Source: Halomonas aestuarii
Lineage (GTDB): Bacteria; Pseudomonadota; Gammaproteobacteria; Pseudomonadales; Halomonadaceae
Assembly (NCBI RefSeq): GCF_001886615.1
Contig: NZ_CP018139.1
Coordinates: forward strand, 2,790,001-2,854,000
DNA length: 64,000 bases
Direction: 5' to 3'
How positions within the stretch are numbered: the stretch's first letter is position 1; each line of letters begins with the position of its first letter. Position numbers and translations under genes: made by a program. The notes under the pieces are model-generated. The model made no database searches and was not told the origin of the DNA. It saw only the letters and a list, made by a program, of their open reading frames with translations. This document shows, piece by piece, positions 26,056-33,873 of this stretch.

Positions 26056-26457
26056 ATGGTGGCCGCCCTCGGCATTCGCGAGATGCGCCGGGACGGCGAT
26101 CGCCTCAGCTGGCAGCTGGCCCTCGCGCCCAGCCTCAACGACAAGGGCACCGGCTTCGGCGGCGCGCTCACCGCCCAGACCACGCTGCTGGGCTGGTGCT
26201 GGACCACCCTATGGCTGCGTCGTCACGGGATCGACCGGGACGTGGTGGTCGCCGAGGCCACCCAGCGCTTCCTGGCGCCGGTGACCGGCGACTACCGCCT
26301 GGTCTGCGAGCCCGAGGCAGAGACCGGCCCCGAGTCCCTGGCCGGTCGACTCGAGCAGCGTGGTAAGGGGCGCATCGCTCTCGTCCAGCGGCTCTGGTGC
26401 GGCGACACCCTCTGCCTGGAGGCGCGGGGCGACTATGCCGTGCTGCCCGCCGGCTGA
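26056..26457 (+). CDS. YiiD-C-type hotdog thioesterase, possibly frameshifted at its 5' end
   Basis: The frame encodes SLNDKGTGFGGALTAQTTLLGWCW and later FLAPVTGDYRLVCEPE, the core of the YiiD C-terminal thioesterase domain (PF09500), a hotdog fold with an N-D-G-T-like active-site helix. An ATG at 26056 is the first in frame after the preceding gene, yet similar coding sequence (EDDLAEFLAWLGDAIPMVAALG) runs at least 17 codons upstream. An ATG at 25955, well placed after the nitroreductase stop, lies in a different frame that would join at a run of 5 C and 6 G at 25998-26008. So either translation starts late or a one-base change has occurred there. Confidence 0.65.
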   Translation: MVAALGIREMRRDGDRLSWQLALAPSLNDKGTGFGGALTAQTTLLGWCWTTLWLRRHGIDRDVVVAEATQRFLAPVTGDYRLVCEPEAETGPESLAGRLEQRGKGRIALVQRLWCGDTLCLEARGDYAVLPAG

Positions 26458-26480
26458 GCGGGCGATCAAGGGAAAACGGC

Positions 26481-26509
26481 TTGCAATCGCGCACTTAAGT
26501 CGATAACAT
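26481..26509 (+). promoter_or_regulatory. Promoter of tRNA-Ser(GGA)
   Basis: TTGCAA at 26481-26486, 17-bp spacer, TAACAT at 26504-26509, 64 bases upstream of the tRNA. Confidence 0.65.
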
Positions 26510-26573
26510 GTGCGCCGTTCTGGAGGAGAAGGCACGGCACAGTCCGAGCCTGTCGACTCGAGAACCACAATGC

Positions 26574-26661
26574 GGAGGGGTGTCCGAGTGGTCGAAGGAG
26601 CACGCCTGGAAAGTGTGTAGGTCGAAAGGCCTCGAGGGTTCGAATCCCTCCCCCTCCGCCA
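26574..26661 (+). tRNA. tRNA-Ser(GGA)
   Basis: 88 bases with encoded CCA. Acceptor GGAGGGG / CCCCTCC, anticodon GGA in CCTGGAAAG, a long variable arm (TGTAGGTCGAAAGGCCT) as in class II tRNAs, and T-loop GGGTTCGAATCCC. Its 3' end is the insertion site of the element to the right. Confidence 0.97.
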
Positions 26662-26662
26662 C
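26648..26662 (+). repeat. attL core, 15-bp direct repeat
   Basis: CTCCCCCTCCGCCAC at the tRNA-Ser 3' end is repeated exactly at 38537-38551. The two copies bracket the integrase-bearing element and define its ends. Confidence 0.85.
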
Positions 26663-26671
26663 TTATTTAAG

Positions 26672-26699
26672 AAAACCAGCCTCTTACGGCTGGTTTTTT
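26672..26699 (+). terminator. Terminator downstream of tRNA-Ser, supplied by the element
   Basis: Stem AAAACCAGCC / GGCTGGTTTT with loop TCTTAC and a T tract. It lies inside the element, so the element restores termination after inserting between the tRNA and its own terminator (now at 38562). Confidence 0.85.
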
Positions 26700-26703
26700 C
26701 GTT

Positions 26704-26724
26704 TACCCGCCTAAGTACCCGCCT
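26704..26724 (+). promoter_or_regulatory. Left pair of TACCCGCCT motifs
   Basis: TACCCGCCT at 26704-26712 and 26716-26724, start-to-start distance 12 bp. The same pair with the same spacing occurs at 38395-38415. Candidate integrase arm-type or AlpA/excisionase binding sites. Confidence 0.6.
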
Positions 26725-26846
26725 ATTACGAAACGCTGGGCCATGGCTGGATCTCATCCTAAAGTCTATATAAGCACGTTTGTAATTCTATACATGGACA
26801 CAAAACACCATTAGGCCATATCATTCTTGCAATGTTTATTTGCTGA

Positions 26847-27860
26847 ATGAGATGGAATGCTATGGGGTTGAATGATCGTGTAATAGCCCTTCGGGAAAAA
26901 AGGCTTAAGAAAAATGGCGTAGCTGTTCCAGATAAGCTTCAAGGGGTTACAAAAGAAAAAATAGAAGAGGTGCTGGTCAAGCTAGATTTAGGTGATAAGA
27001 AAGATATGGTTGATGCTGTATTTGCTCTTATCGATAATGAGACTGAAAATTTATATACAACGGCTCCTGAGGGGGCGAAATTTTGTGAAGGCGCCTCAAC
27101 AGCTAGGGTCGCATGTCATATCGGAATACTGCAAAGAGGGCAAGGAAAGATTGACCGCGAAGGTCGCGATCACTGGATCAAGCCTTTAAGAGAGCTTGGA
27201 GCAATAGAAGCAATAACTCTTTATGAAGGTCAGTTCATTCCGGGACATCTCCCCAAAAACCCAAACTGTTGCTACCGTCTTGAAAGTGAGTTTGTATCAA
27301 TCTTGAAGGCTCCTGATGGGCAATGGCAGAGGATGCTTTCAGAGTGGTTTAAGCGCGATGCCATCCGGGGGCGGCGTCAATTTCAAGCAGAAGCAGCTGA
27401 GCTTGCGAGAGAGTCAGTTGAAAATGGTCACTCTGATTTGATAGCGGCATCTAGAGACATATATTCAAAAAGATTCCTTCCTGGATATCATGTCATTTAT
27501 ATAGATGACGGGGATGGAGATAGAATCTCAGAAAAAGAACGAGAAACCCTCGGCGAAGCCGGCATTGATATTACTTTAGAGGATGCAATGCCCGATGTTC
27601 TTCTATGGAACCCAGATACAGATTGGTTGTGGGTAATCGAAGCCGTCACCAGTGACGGTGAAGTGGATAACCACAAAGTAAATCAAGTCCAGCGTCTTGC
27701 AAATCGTTGCGGTAAGGCTGGGGTTGGTTTCACTACTGCCTATCTAACGTGGAAAGAAGCAGCATCACGACAAGGTCCGCATGGAAACATTGCTGTTGGC
27801 ACATATATTTGGATTCAGGCGGACCCAGCCAAACAGCTTTTGGTTGAGTCCTATCAATAG
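26847..27860 (+). CDS. Type II restriction endonuclease, BsuBI/PstI family
   Basis: 337 residues. The C-terminal half carries the BsuBI/PstI signature (PF06616): AMPDVLLWNPDTDW followed by LWVIEAVTSDGEVD, i.e. a PD...E-type nuclease core with D250 and E265. BsuBI and PstI cut CTGCAG; whether this enzyme shares that site is inference. The gene is far more AT-rich than the host. Start could be ATG 26847 or ATG 26862 (MGLNDRV); neither has a clear ribosome site. It converges on the methyltransferase gene with one base between the stop codons, an unusually tight tail-to-tail pair. Part of the element's cargo. Confidence 0.85.
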   Translation: MRWNAMGLNDRVIALREKRLKKNGVAVPDKLQGVTKEKIEEVLVKLDLGDKKDMVDAVFALIDNETENLYTTAPEGAKFCEGASTARVACHIGILQRGQGKIDREGRDHWIKPLRELGAIEAITLYEGQFIPGHLPKNPNCCYRLESEFVSILKAPDGQWQRMLSEWFKRDAIRGRRQFQAEAAELARESVENGHSDLIAASRDIYSKRFLPGYHVIYIDDGDGDRISEKERETLGEAGIDITLEDAMPDVLLWNPDTDWLWVIEAVTSDGEVDNHKVNQVQRLANRCGKAGVGFTTAYLTWKEAASRQGPHGNIAVGTYIWIQADPAKQLLVESYQ

Positions 27861-27861
27861 A

Positions 27862-29391
27862 TCAGACTAACAGCGTCTCAACTATTTCATCAATTTCTTC
27901 CTGAGGGGGTAGTTCGTCACCGATGCGGCGGCCTACCTCATCAAGCCGTTCTACCGTTGGGTAGTGCAAGTTTCGGAGGTCGGTGGCGTTCACCTGAGTA
28001 TGCCCGCTAAACTGCCGGAAATACTGGTCAACAGCGGTAGAGTTGAAGAATAACAGCAAGCCTTTCGCAAGGGCTCTGTCCAATCCCTTTCCGTCAATGT
28101 GAAAGTAGTTGAGGTGATTTTCAAAACCGACTTTTTCGGCGTCGACCCGCTCAGGATCATAGATGGTGGCTACCAGTCGGCGCTTCTCCTCCTTCGATGA
28201 GAAGCGCTTGGTGAGCACATAAATCCCCTTTGGCACCATCAGTTTGGCCGTATCGTCGTTGTCAGCTAATGCGTTCGCCTTCTTGCCGCCCAGCTTAGGC
28301 CATGAAACATAACCGTTATCAAAGTGACTCGGGTAAATCAGCGGAACCGTTCCGGGCTCTGGGTCCTTTCTCAGGTGCTCACGTGCCCTGAAATCGACAA
28401 CGCGGCCGGTTGATACCTTGATTCCCAAATCGGCCAATGAATGAGGAAGTGCCCGAACCCGGATTGCTAGGGTGCCGTCTTCCTCAGATACCGCCAGCCG
28501 GATGTAACAGTGCTTGTCATTCGGAACCACTACCTCGTTAAACGGTATTTCGCGTGACGTCGGGTTCAAGTCAGCAGGGCTGTGACTTGATGAAATGGTT
28601 ATTGTCTCTGCTTGCGGCTCCCCGCTCACCAGTCGATAGATGATATTTTCTTGAAGAACATCATCTTCCTTAAATGCGTGCTTACGGGAGTCGTAAACGT
28701 GAACATGACAGAGAGAAGCACGCTCAAACATTAGGCGTCGGAACGGCTCAAAATAGGTTCCATTGCAAAAGCTGCGTGGAGTAATCGCTACTAGCTGCCC
28801 TTGATCTTCAAGCTGAAGCAACGCTACGGCAACGAAAGCGGTGTAGAGATTGGTTGTTTCAATGCCCATCTCCCTGAGCGCCCGGCGGGTAGTCGAGTTG
28901 CTATTGATTTTCGCGTAGGGCGGATTGAGTATGGCGCAATTGTACTGATTCGGGGTGGCCTGCTCGGCCAGCAATGGCTCCGCAGCGTTAAGGATATAAT
29001 CCTCGCTAATCACCCGGAAAGTGAAGGCAATCCCTGCCACGCGGCACTCGGATTCACAGTCACTTAAAGTAGCCTCTAGTTGCTCCCTCAGTACTGGGTC
29101 GACTTCGAATGCTGTCAGGTCGATACTTCGAACATAAGGGCGATTTTGGCAAACTTCATGAACAAAGGCAGCGCTTAAAGAACCGACTCCGGCCCCAGCA
29201 TCTAACAATTGAATATCTTCGGGCAACGTGTCGAACATCTGTGACATAAACGTTGCTACCGGCGCGGGGGTCATGTACTGCCCTAGCTTGCTGCGACGTT
29301 CAGGGTCGAGGGTCGGCGATACGGTCTTTCTGCGGGTATCCGCTTGGCTCAAAGCTGTCAGGAGCTGGACTGGTTCTTGGGCTAAGGTCAT
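27862..29391 (-). CDS. DNA adenine methyltransferase of the BsuBI/PstI restriction-modification system
   Basis: 509 residues. Motif X-like KLGQYMTPAPVATFM at about 35-49, SAM motif I LDAGAGVGSLS at 63-73 and catalytic motif IV NPPY at 156-159 identify an N6-adenine (gamma-type) methyltransferase, the class that partners PstI-type nucleases. The C-terminal half is the target-recognition region. It protects host DNA from the neighbouring nuclease. GC content is moderate, between that of the nuclease gene and the host. The start MTLAQEP at 29391 has only a weak AGAG upstream. Confidence 0.88.
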   Translation of the reverse strand: MTLAQEPVQLLTALSQADTRRKTVSPTLDPERRSKLGQYMTPAPVATFMSQMFDTLPEDIQLLDAGAGVGSLSAAFVHEVCQNRPYVRSIDLTAFEVDPVLREQLEATLSDCESECRVAGIAFTFRVISEDYILNAAEPLLAEQATPNQYNCAILNPPYAKINSNSTTRRALREMGIETTNLYTAFVAVALLQLEDQGQLVAITPRSFCNGTYFEPFRRLMFERASLCHVHVYDSRKHAFKEDDVLQENIIYRLVSGEPQAETITISSSHSPADLNPTSREIPFNEVVVPNDKHCYIRLAVSEEDGTLAIRVRALPHSLADLGIKVSTGRVVDFRAREHLRKDPEPGTVPLIYPSHFDNGYVSWPKLGGKKANALADNDDTAKLMVPKGIYVLTKRFSSKEEKRRLVATIYDPERVDAEKVGFENHLNYFHIDGKGLDRALAKGLLLFFNSTAVDQYFRQFSGHTQVNATDLRNLHYPTVERLDEVGRRIGDELPPQEEIDEIVETLLV

Positions 29392-29483
29392 GAGTTCTCT
29401 ACAAGTAACTGTGCCACATACAAGTTTCAGGGTTTTTGTTGAGCTATTATCGCCTTTATGGTGCGGCCTCGGCTACCGAAAAG

Positions 29484-29555
29484 AGGTCCCCGGAGCCCTC
29501 CGGCCCGGCTGAGGATAGGGCGTGACGCCTCCGGGCTTTCGGCTTCGCGGGGACC
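29484..29555. other. Long imperfect inverted repeat in the 218-bp gap upstream of the methyltransferase
   Basis: GGTCCCCG (29484-29491) pairs with CGGGGACC (29548-29555); the interior contains further complementary GGAG/CTCC and CCGG stretches. It lies between the methyltransferase start and the 257-residue gene and could be a terminator of neither clear type or a structured leader. No gene is seen in 29392-29609. Confidence 0.4.
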
Positions 29556-29609
29556 AAGGCGCGCCATCACGGCGCGCTACTACCTCACGGCAGCACCACA
29601 AGTGCTCGG

Positions 29610-30383
29610 TTACTCCTCGCCCTCCGCTTCGGCGGCGGCCTGACGGCTGAGGGCGAGGGAAAGGTTCATCAGTGGATCGGCTTTGCCGCGCACGAACTCA
29701 CGATCAGCGGCAACGGCGGTCTTGTAGGCCAGCCGGACGCCTTCGAGTTTCGCATTCACTCGGGCATGGACCTCGCCCAGCACGCGGGCGGCCAAGTCTG
29801 CGACCGGGAAGGGGCGGCGGTCCCGGGTCCGGCGGTCGATCACCGTAGCGACAGCGGCGGCCAACACCACATCCCCGGACATGACGGCCTGACGGGCGGC
29901 GGTTTCGAGTTCGACCGGCCCGGCCCCTTCGAGCTGCTGCTGGTACTGGGTCCGCTTCGGCTCGCCCAAGGCAACGCGCCCAAGCATCATCGCTGGCGTC
30001 ACGCAGACGGCGGCGACGGCTTCGGCCTCATCGGAATAGGCTTTCAGAGCGCGCAGCAGCTCGGCACGCTCGCCTTCGGAGCTGGCAAGCAGCGAGCGGC
30101 GCATCTCTGCAATCTTGTTGGCGGCGTTCTTATTGGCGAAGGAAGCGGCGGCGGCCCGGTCCTCGGGGCTGGCGTCGGCAACCATCGCTTCGGCGTCGCG
30201 GGAATACTTGTCCCGTGCCTCGGCAAAGGTCGCTTGGAGCTTGTCGAGCTTGCGGTGGAAGGCGGTGGCGGCTTCGGTCGCGCGGTCGCTTAGACGTTGT
30301 ACGTTGTCCTCGCTCAGGCTCACCCCGGACGGGACGTTGTCGAAGTCGATGCGCTTCTTGGCGGTGTTCGCTGTGGTAGGCAT
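29610..30383 (-). CDS. Element-encoded protein of unknown function (257 aa)
   Basis: Not recognised. The protein is rich in Ala, Glu, Arg and Lys, with helical, coiled-coil-like stretches at about 25-110 (RATEAATAFHRKLDKLQATF, DKYSRDAEAM) and no membrane segment or signal peptide. The ATG at 30383 (MPTTANTAKKR) has GAGGA about 8 bases upstream; the frame continues open further upstream. It is the last gene of the leftward terminase operon before the restriction cargo, where phages usually place portal or capsid genes, but no portal or capsid motif is visible. A structural, scaffold or capsid-modifying role is only a guess. Confidence 0.6.
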   Translation of the reverse strand: MPTTANTAKKRIDFDNVPSGVSLSEDNVQRLSDRATEAATAFHRKLDKLQATFAEARDKYSRDAEAMVADASPEDRAAAASFANKNAANKIAEMRRSLLASSEGERAELLRALKAYSDEAEAVAAVCVTPAMMLGRVALGEPKRTQYQQQLEGAGPVELETAARQAVMSGDVVLAAAVATVIDRRTRDRRPFPVADLAARVLGEVHARVNAKLEGVRLAYKTAVAADREFVRGKADPLMNLSLALSRQAAAEAEGEE

Positions 30384-30538
30384 GGGGCTGTTCCTCAGAC
30401 CAGTGTCGTCATGATCCCGGGAGGTCTGGCCCTGATGCTCTGTAGCGGGGCTGTTCCCGGCCTGTGGTGACGCGCGGTATCGCGTCACGTTACCGGGAAG
30501 AATAGCTGTCACGCTGTGGAGCGGTCTACCATAAATAC

Positions 30539-30573
30539 TTGTATATCAATATCTTACCTTACTTTTTAGGGGT
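30539..30573. repeat. Gene-end repeat, copy 1 (pairs with 37087-37121)
   Basis: TTGTATATCA at the left and TTACTTTTTAGGG at the right match the segment at 37087 almost base for base. Each copy overlaps the 3' end of a minus-strand gene, so both proteins end in PKK-stop. Possibly a duplicated recombination junction. Confidence 0.6.
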
Positions 30574-30822
30574 ACATATCAGCGCGCCCGGCTCCGTCGG
30601 GTCTGGCTTACAGGAGGCGACCCAGCGCGGCTCAAAGGTGCGGCGGCGGTCGGTTCGCACCGCCTCCCGGGCGGGCCTTTCGGTGGCCTGCCGTAAGGCT
30701 GGCGAGAATGTGCCGATTTGCGCGCGCTTGATCGTATCCAGCGCAGAGTACCGGGGTGGCTCCTGGGCTGCGGCTACGGTGGCGAGAATTGGCAGAACCA
30801 CCAAGGCGAGTATCCGGCGCAT
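30559..30822 (-). CDS. Small exported protein of unknown function (87 aa)
   Basis: Begins MRRILALVVLPILATVAAAQ, a convincing Sec signal peptide with cleavage likely after Ala19 or so, leaving a basic mature peptide of about 67 residues with two cysteines (ASCKP and ICTPKK) that could form one disulfide. No known family recognised. It lies 15 bp downstream of the large terminase on the same strand. In phages this place may hold a lysis or exclusion gene; nothing in the sequence proves either. Confidence 0.55.
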   Translation of the reverse strand: MRRILALVVLPILATVAAAQEPPRYSALDTIKRAQIGTFSPALRQATERPAREAVRTDRRRTFEPRWVASCKPDPTEPGALICTPKK

Positions 30823-30837
30823 GGTCTATCCCTCCCG

Positions 30838-32247
30838 TCAGATGTAGATCACCCGGTTGCCAGTGTCGGGCAGCCGTGACGGCGCGCTGTTGAAGTCGCT
30901 GACCCGGACCGGCCCCTGCGACGCCCCGGCGATCAGGTATGAGGTGGCATCCAGTAGGTGGTCGTTGGCAGCGGTGTCCACGTCCTCCGGGTTCCTCGGG
31001 TCCCGGGGCAGCGCTGGGACAGTGGCCAGCCAGTATCGGCAGCGCGAGGCCACGAAGAACTCACCGTTGACCATCAGCGACTTGAGGTGCTCAAAGCGGG
31101 GCACCCGCGCGCCCTTCTTGGCAGGCGATACCCGGACCCCTGCGGCCCGGAACAGGTCGGCAATTGACGCCTCGGCGCGTCCCGCCGTCCGGGCTTCGGC
31201 GGCGGAGTCGATCAGGCCCCGGGCGCGCATCCGGCTGCGGGCGGCCATTGCGTGGAGCGCGGGCGCGATCTGCCCAGGTGTCCGGCCCGTCCCCCGGCTG
31301 ATGTTGTTGGGGTCACACTCGAAGTGCTCGTCATAGATCACCCATGACCCGCGCGGCATCACCCGGTCATCGCTCAAGCGCACGTCATAGGCGAGGCGTC
31401 CGCCCAAGACAGAGGCGCAGGGCGCGGCACTCCCCCAGTCAATCGACACCTTCAGCGTTGAGAACATCTCCGGCGGGACCTCGTGATGATCGAACACGGC
31501 GCGATCCGGGAACCAGATGCCCCCGAAGTAATCGCCCACGATGGCCGACCAGTCGCCGTGACGGTGTGCCTTGTACAAGGCCGGGTCGGTATGGCGCAGC
31601 ACCTCGAAGTTCTTGCGGTATGGCTCCGGCAGGTGCGGGTTATCGTCCACCGTCGAAGGAGCATAGACCCATTTCTGGTCCGCGAACTCGAAGGGGGCGA
31701 ACGGGTCCCGGCCCGTGACATAGCGTTCAGCCAGTGCCGAGTGGTTGGCCCCGCCAGGGTTGCCCGCCAGAATCATCCGCAGGGGCACGCCCGGCGCACG
31801 CAGCGTCAGCGCCAGCGAGTCGATCACCGGCAACTCCGGCCCTTCGCCCGCTTCATCGACCACGATCAGCGAGAAGGACATGCCCTGGACGGTATCTTGT
31901 AGGGCGGCGCTCGACTCGCAGTGCGTGAGCTGGATGGTTGCGCCGTTAGGGACCCTGAAGATGTTGTCGTTGAGGTTGTAACTCACCCCGGAGCCGTAGG
32001 CCGACCGCAGCAGGCCGCGCAGCTCCTCGGCGAACTGGAGCAGCGACTTCAACCGGCGGCGCGTCACCAGGACCCGAGCGCGGTGGCGGTACTGGTTACA
32101 GTGCCTGAGGATGAGAAGCTGGAGGGCGAAGGACTTTCCGCCACCCCGGCCACCGCCCAGGAAGATGAAGTGATCTTCCGGGATGCTCAGCACCGTAGCT
32201 TGGAAGGGTGTCGGGCGGATGACGGTTTCACTGGTCGTGCTGGACAT
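30838..32247 (-). CDS. Phage terminase large subunit
   Basis: 469 residues of the packaging motor. ATPase half: adenine-motif region RPTPFQATVL, Walker A GGGRGGGKS (31-39), Walker B SLIVVDEAGE (D131/E132) and the coupling motif near LAGNPGG. Nuclease half: VSIDWGSAAPC with metal ligand D270 and a C-terminal DVDTAANDHLLDATSYL. The start MSSTTSETV at 32247 has GGGAGGG 7 bases upstream; it overlaps the preceding gene by 20 bases. No portal or capsid gene follows, which is unusual for a terminase operon. Confidence 0.88.
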   Translation of the reverse strand: MSSTTSETVIRPTPFQATVLSIPEDHFIFLGGGRGGGKSFALQLLILRHCNQYRHRARVLVTRRRLKSLLQFAEELRGLLRSAYGSGVSYNLNDNIFRVPNGATIQLTHCESSAALQDTVQGMSFSLIVVDEAGEGPELPVIDSLALTLRAPGVPLRMILAGNPGGANHSALAERYVTGRDPFAPFEFADQKWVYAPSTVDDNPHLPEPYRKNFEVLRHTDPALYKAHRHGDWSAIVGDYFGGIWFPDRAVFDHHEVPPEMFSTLKVSIDWGSAAPCASVLGGRLAYDVRLSDDRVMPRGSWVIYDEHFECDPNNISRGTGRTPGQIAPALHAMAARSRMRARGLIDSAAEARTAGRAEASIADLFRAAGVRVSPAKKGARVPRFEHLKSLMVNGEFFVASRCRYWLATVPALPRDPRNPEDVDTAANDHLLDATSYLIAGASQGPVRVSDFNSAPSRLPDTGNRVIYI

Positions 32248-32668
32248 TGATGACCCTCCCATAATCCTCGGGGCTGAGGGCAGCATTTATCTGGATCAGG
32301 ACACGCGGGGCGTCGTCTCCGTTGCCGTCGCCTTTGTTGATCTTGAAGACGCGATCCGCCAACCATTCGGCGGCACGCTCGGAGCCTTCGGCCAGCATCT
32401 TGTTCTTCATGAAGGCGACAATCTCACCGGCCCCATCTGCGCGGCCTTCTTCGAGGGCCAGAGCCAGCGGTGATAGCTCGCCTTCCTCGCTGTCTTCCTT
32501 GAGCTTCTTCCATTGGGCTGGGGATAGCCCAAGGGTCCGGCGGATCGTGTGTTCTCGCACGCCCTCGGTGGCGAGTTCACGAGCAATGTCGAGGGCTTCG
32601 GACGGCAGGACCGGGAGCGCGGCCTGCTCCTTCTTGGTCAGTGCTGTTCTACGTCGCTTGGCTTGCAT
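32228..32668 (-). CDS. Probable terminase small subunit
   Basis: 146 residues with a helix-turn-helix-like segment REHTIRRTLGLSPAQWKKLKED near residue 45-65 and a basic N-terminus (MQAKRRRTALTKKEQ). No exact family signature is readable, so the call depends on position directly upstream of, and overlapping, the large terminase gene, plus size and DNA-binding character. The ATG at 32668 has GAGGGA upstream. It overlaps the serine recombinase gene by 31 bases. Confidence 0.6.
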   Translation of the reverse strand: MQAKRRRTALTKKEQAALPVLPSEALDIARELATEGVREHTIRRTLGLSPAQWKKLKEDSEEGELSPLALALEEGRADGAGEIVAFMKNKMLAEGSERAAEWLADRVFKINKGDGNGDDAPRVLIQINAALSPEDYGRVINVQHDQ

Positions 32669-33255
32669 TCCAAGTCCCTCTTGATCCGGTAGATGGCGGC
32701 CTTGCCGACGTTGGTGAGGGTTCGTACCCGATGCGGGCAAACCCCGGCCTGTAGCAGGGCGGCAACGCGATTTTCCTTGCTGGGCGATAGCCGGGGCGCA
32801 CCGATCCGCTTGCCCTTGGCCTTCGCCTTCCGGTATCCCCGGCGGGAACGCTCGCTCATCATTGCTTTGTCGAAGTCGTTGAGTGCACCGAGCAGCGATA
32901 GGGCCAGCTGGCCTGCCGGGTTCGTGGTGTCGAGGGCAAGGTTGTCGATGTAGACGGCCACCCCCAGCGTCTCGAACTCCCGGAGGAGGCCGAACAGGTG
33001 CTTCAGCGAACGCCCAAGGCGGTCGAGGGAGACGGCTGCCACCATGTTGGTCTTACCGTCGAAGGCGAGTTGGGAAAGCCGGTCCAGCGCAGGACGCGCG
33101 GCGTCTGCCTGAAGGCTGCGGGTGTTGTCGTCGGCGAACTCGCCCACGATGGTATGGCCTTCGAAGGCGGCCCAAGCGCGTAGGCGGTCGAGCTGGTCAC
33201 TCAGGGGCGGGTCGGCATCGGTGCTGACCCGGGCATACAGGGATACATTGGCCAT
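32638..33255 (-). CDS. Serine recombinase (resolvase/invertase family)
   Basis: 205 residues. The catalytic serine is in SLYARVSTD (S11), followed by the resolvase-domain features ADDNTRSLQADAARPALDRL, SLDRLGRSLKHLFGLL, and the E-helix region ALNDFDKAMMSERSRRGYRKAKAKGK, then a C-terminal Hin-type helix-turn-helix. MANVSLYARV sets the start at 33255. It is the first gene of an overlapping operon with both terminase genes, an unusual coupling. It could resolve multimers or invert DNA; no crossover site pair is obvious. Confidence 0.85.
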   Translation of the reverse strand: MANVSLYARVSTDADPPLSDQLDRLRAWAAFEGHTIVGEFADDNTRSLQADAARPALDRLSQLAFDGKTNMVAAVSLDRLGRSLKHLFGLLREFETLGVAVYIDNLALDTTNPAGQLALSLLGALNDFDKAMMSERSRRGYRKAKAKGKRIGAPRLSPSKENRVAALLQAGVCPHRVRTLTNVGKAAIYRIKRDLECKPSDVEQH

Positions 33256-33326
33256 GCTGGCGCTCCGCATATCGGTTGATATGCCGGTCTATTCTAGCGC
33301 CCGGAACACATACGAAGAAGCCTTTT

Positions 33327-33347
33327 AGGCGGGTAGAAAGGTGGGTA
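33327..33347 (-). promoter_or_regulatory. Inverted pair of TACCCGCCT-like motifs upstream of the recombinase operon
   Basis: AGGCGGGTA (33327-33335) and AGGTGGGTA (33339-33347) are the reverse complement of the motif pair at the element ends, with the same 12-bp spacing and one mismatch. Lies about 75 bp before the recombinase start, so it may be an operator. Confidence 0.5.
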
Positions 33348-33508
33348 AGACTAGGGGATTGCCTATAATTCCAAAGGGGTATGGGCCAGCGGCGGAGCGG
33401 TACTCCGCCGAACTGCTGTAGCTTGTACAACCGGCCCGGTCGTGGTGGTCTGCCCAGCAGGGCGGCGGTGCGGGCGGCCCTCAGCCCAAGGGAGGCGGCA
33501 GCCGTCGG

Positions 33509-33811
33509 GCGTAACTGGGGTAACGCGACGTAACGCGGAATCAGCAGACCGCGTTACGTCGCGATCCCACGTCCCTACTGGCTTTCCCTTCTTTTAGTAA
33601 CGCGGTAACGGGAGATATAGGGAAAAGACTACAGAGAGGAGGAGCCGTAACAGGACCCGCTAGCGCGCCCTGGGCGATATTCACGGGGGCTCTATATACG
33701 GGCCGGGTAACGGCGTTTCCCGCGTTACGCGTTACGTCCCCCTTGGAAATCATGCGGAAGCCCACGCCGCTCGTGGACTCTCAGCGTAACGCTGACCGCG
33801 TTACGTTCGGC
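33509..33811. repeat. GTAACG iteron cluster, candidate replication origin
   Basis: Ten or more copies of GTAACG(CG) or its complement CGCGTTAC lie within about 300 bp, in both orientations, including a perfect 13-bp inverted repeat CGACGTAACGCGG (33526-33538) / CCGCGTTACGTCG (33549-33561). The cluster fills most of the 618-bp gap between the serine recombinase and the primase/helicase, the position of the cis-acting replication region in P4-like elements. No gene is seen in 33256-33873. Confidence 0.65.
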
Positions 33812-33873
33812 CAGAAACGACAACGGCGAGGTTGCCCCCGCCGCCGTCTCTGGTCCAAAGCCCACGATTCTGC

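Noticed and set aside
33124..33400. Possible insertion sequence around the serine recombinase
   Set aside because: No terminal inverted repeats or target duplications; the gene overlaps the terminase operon instead.
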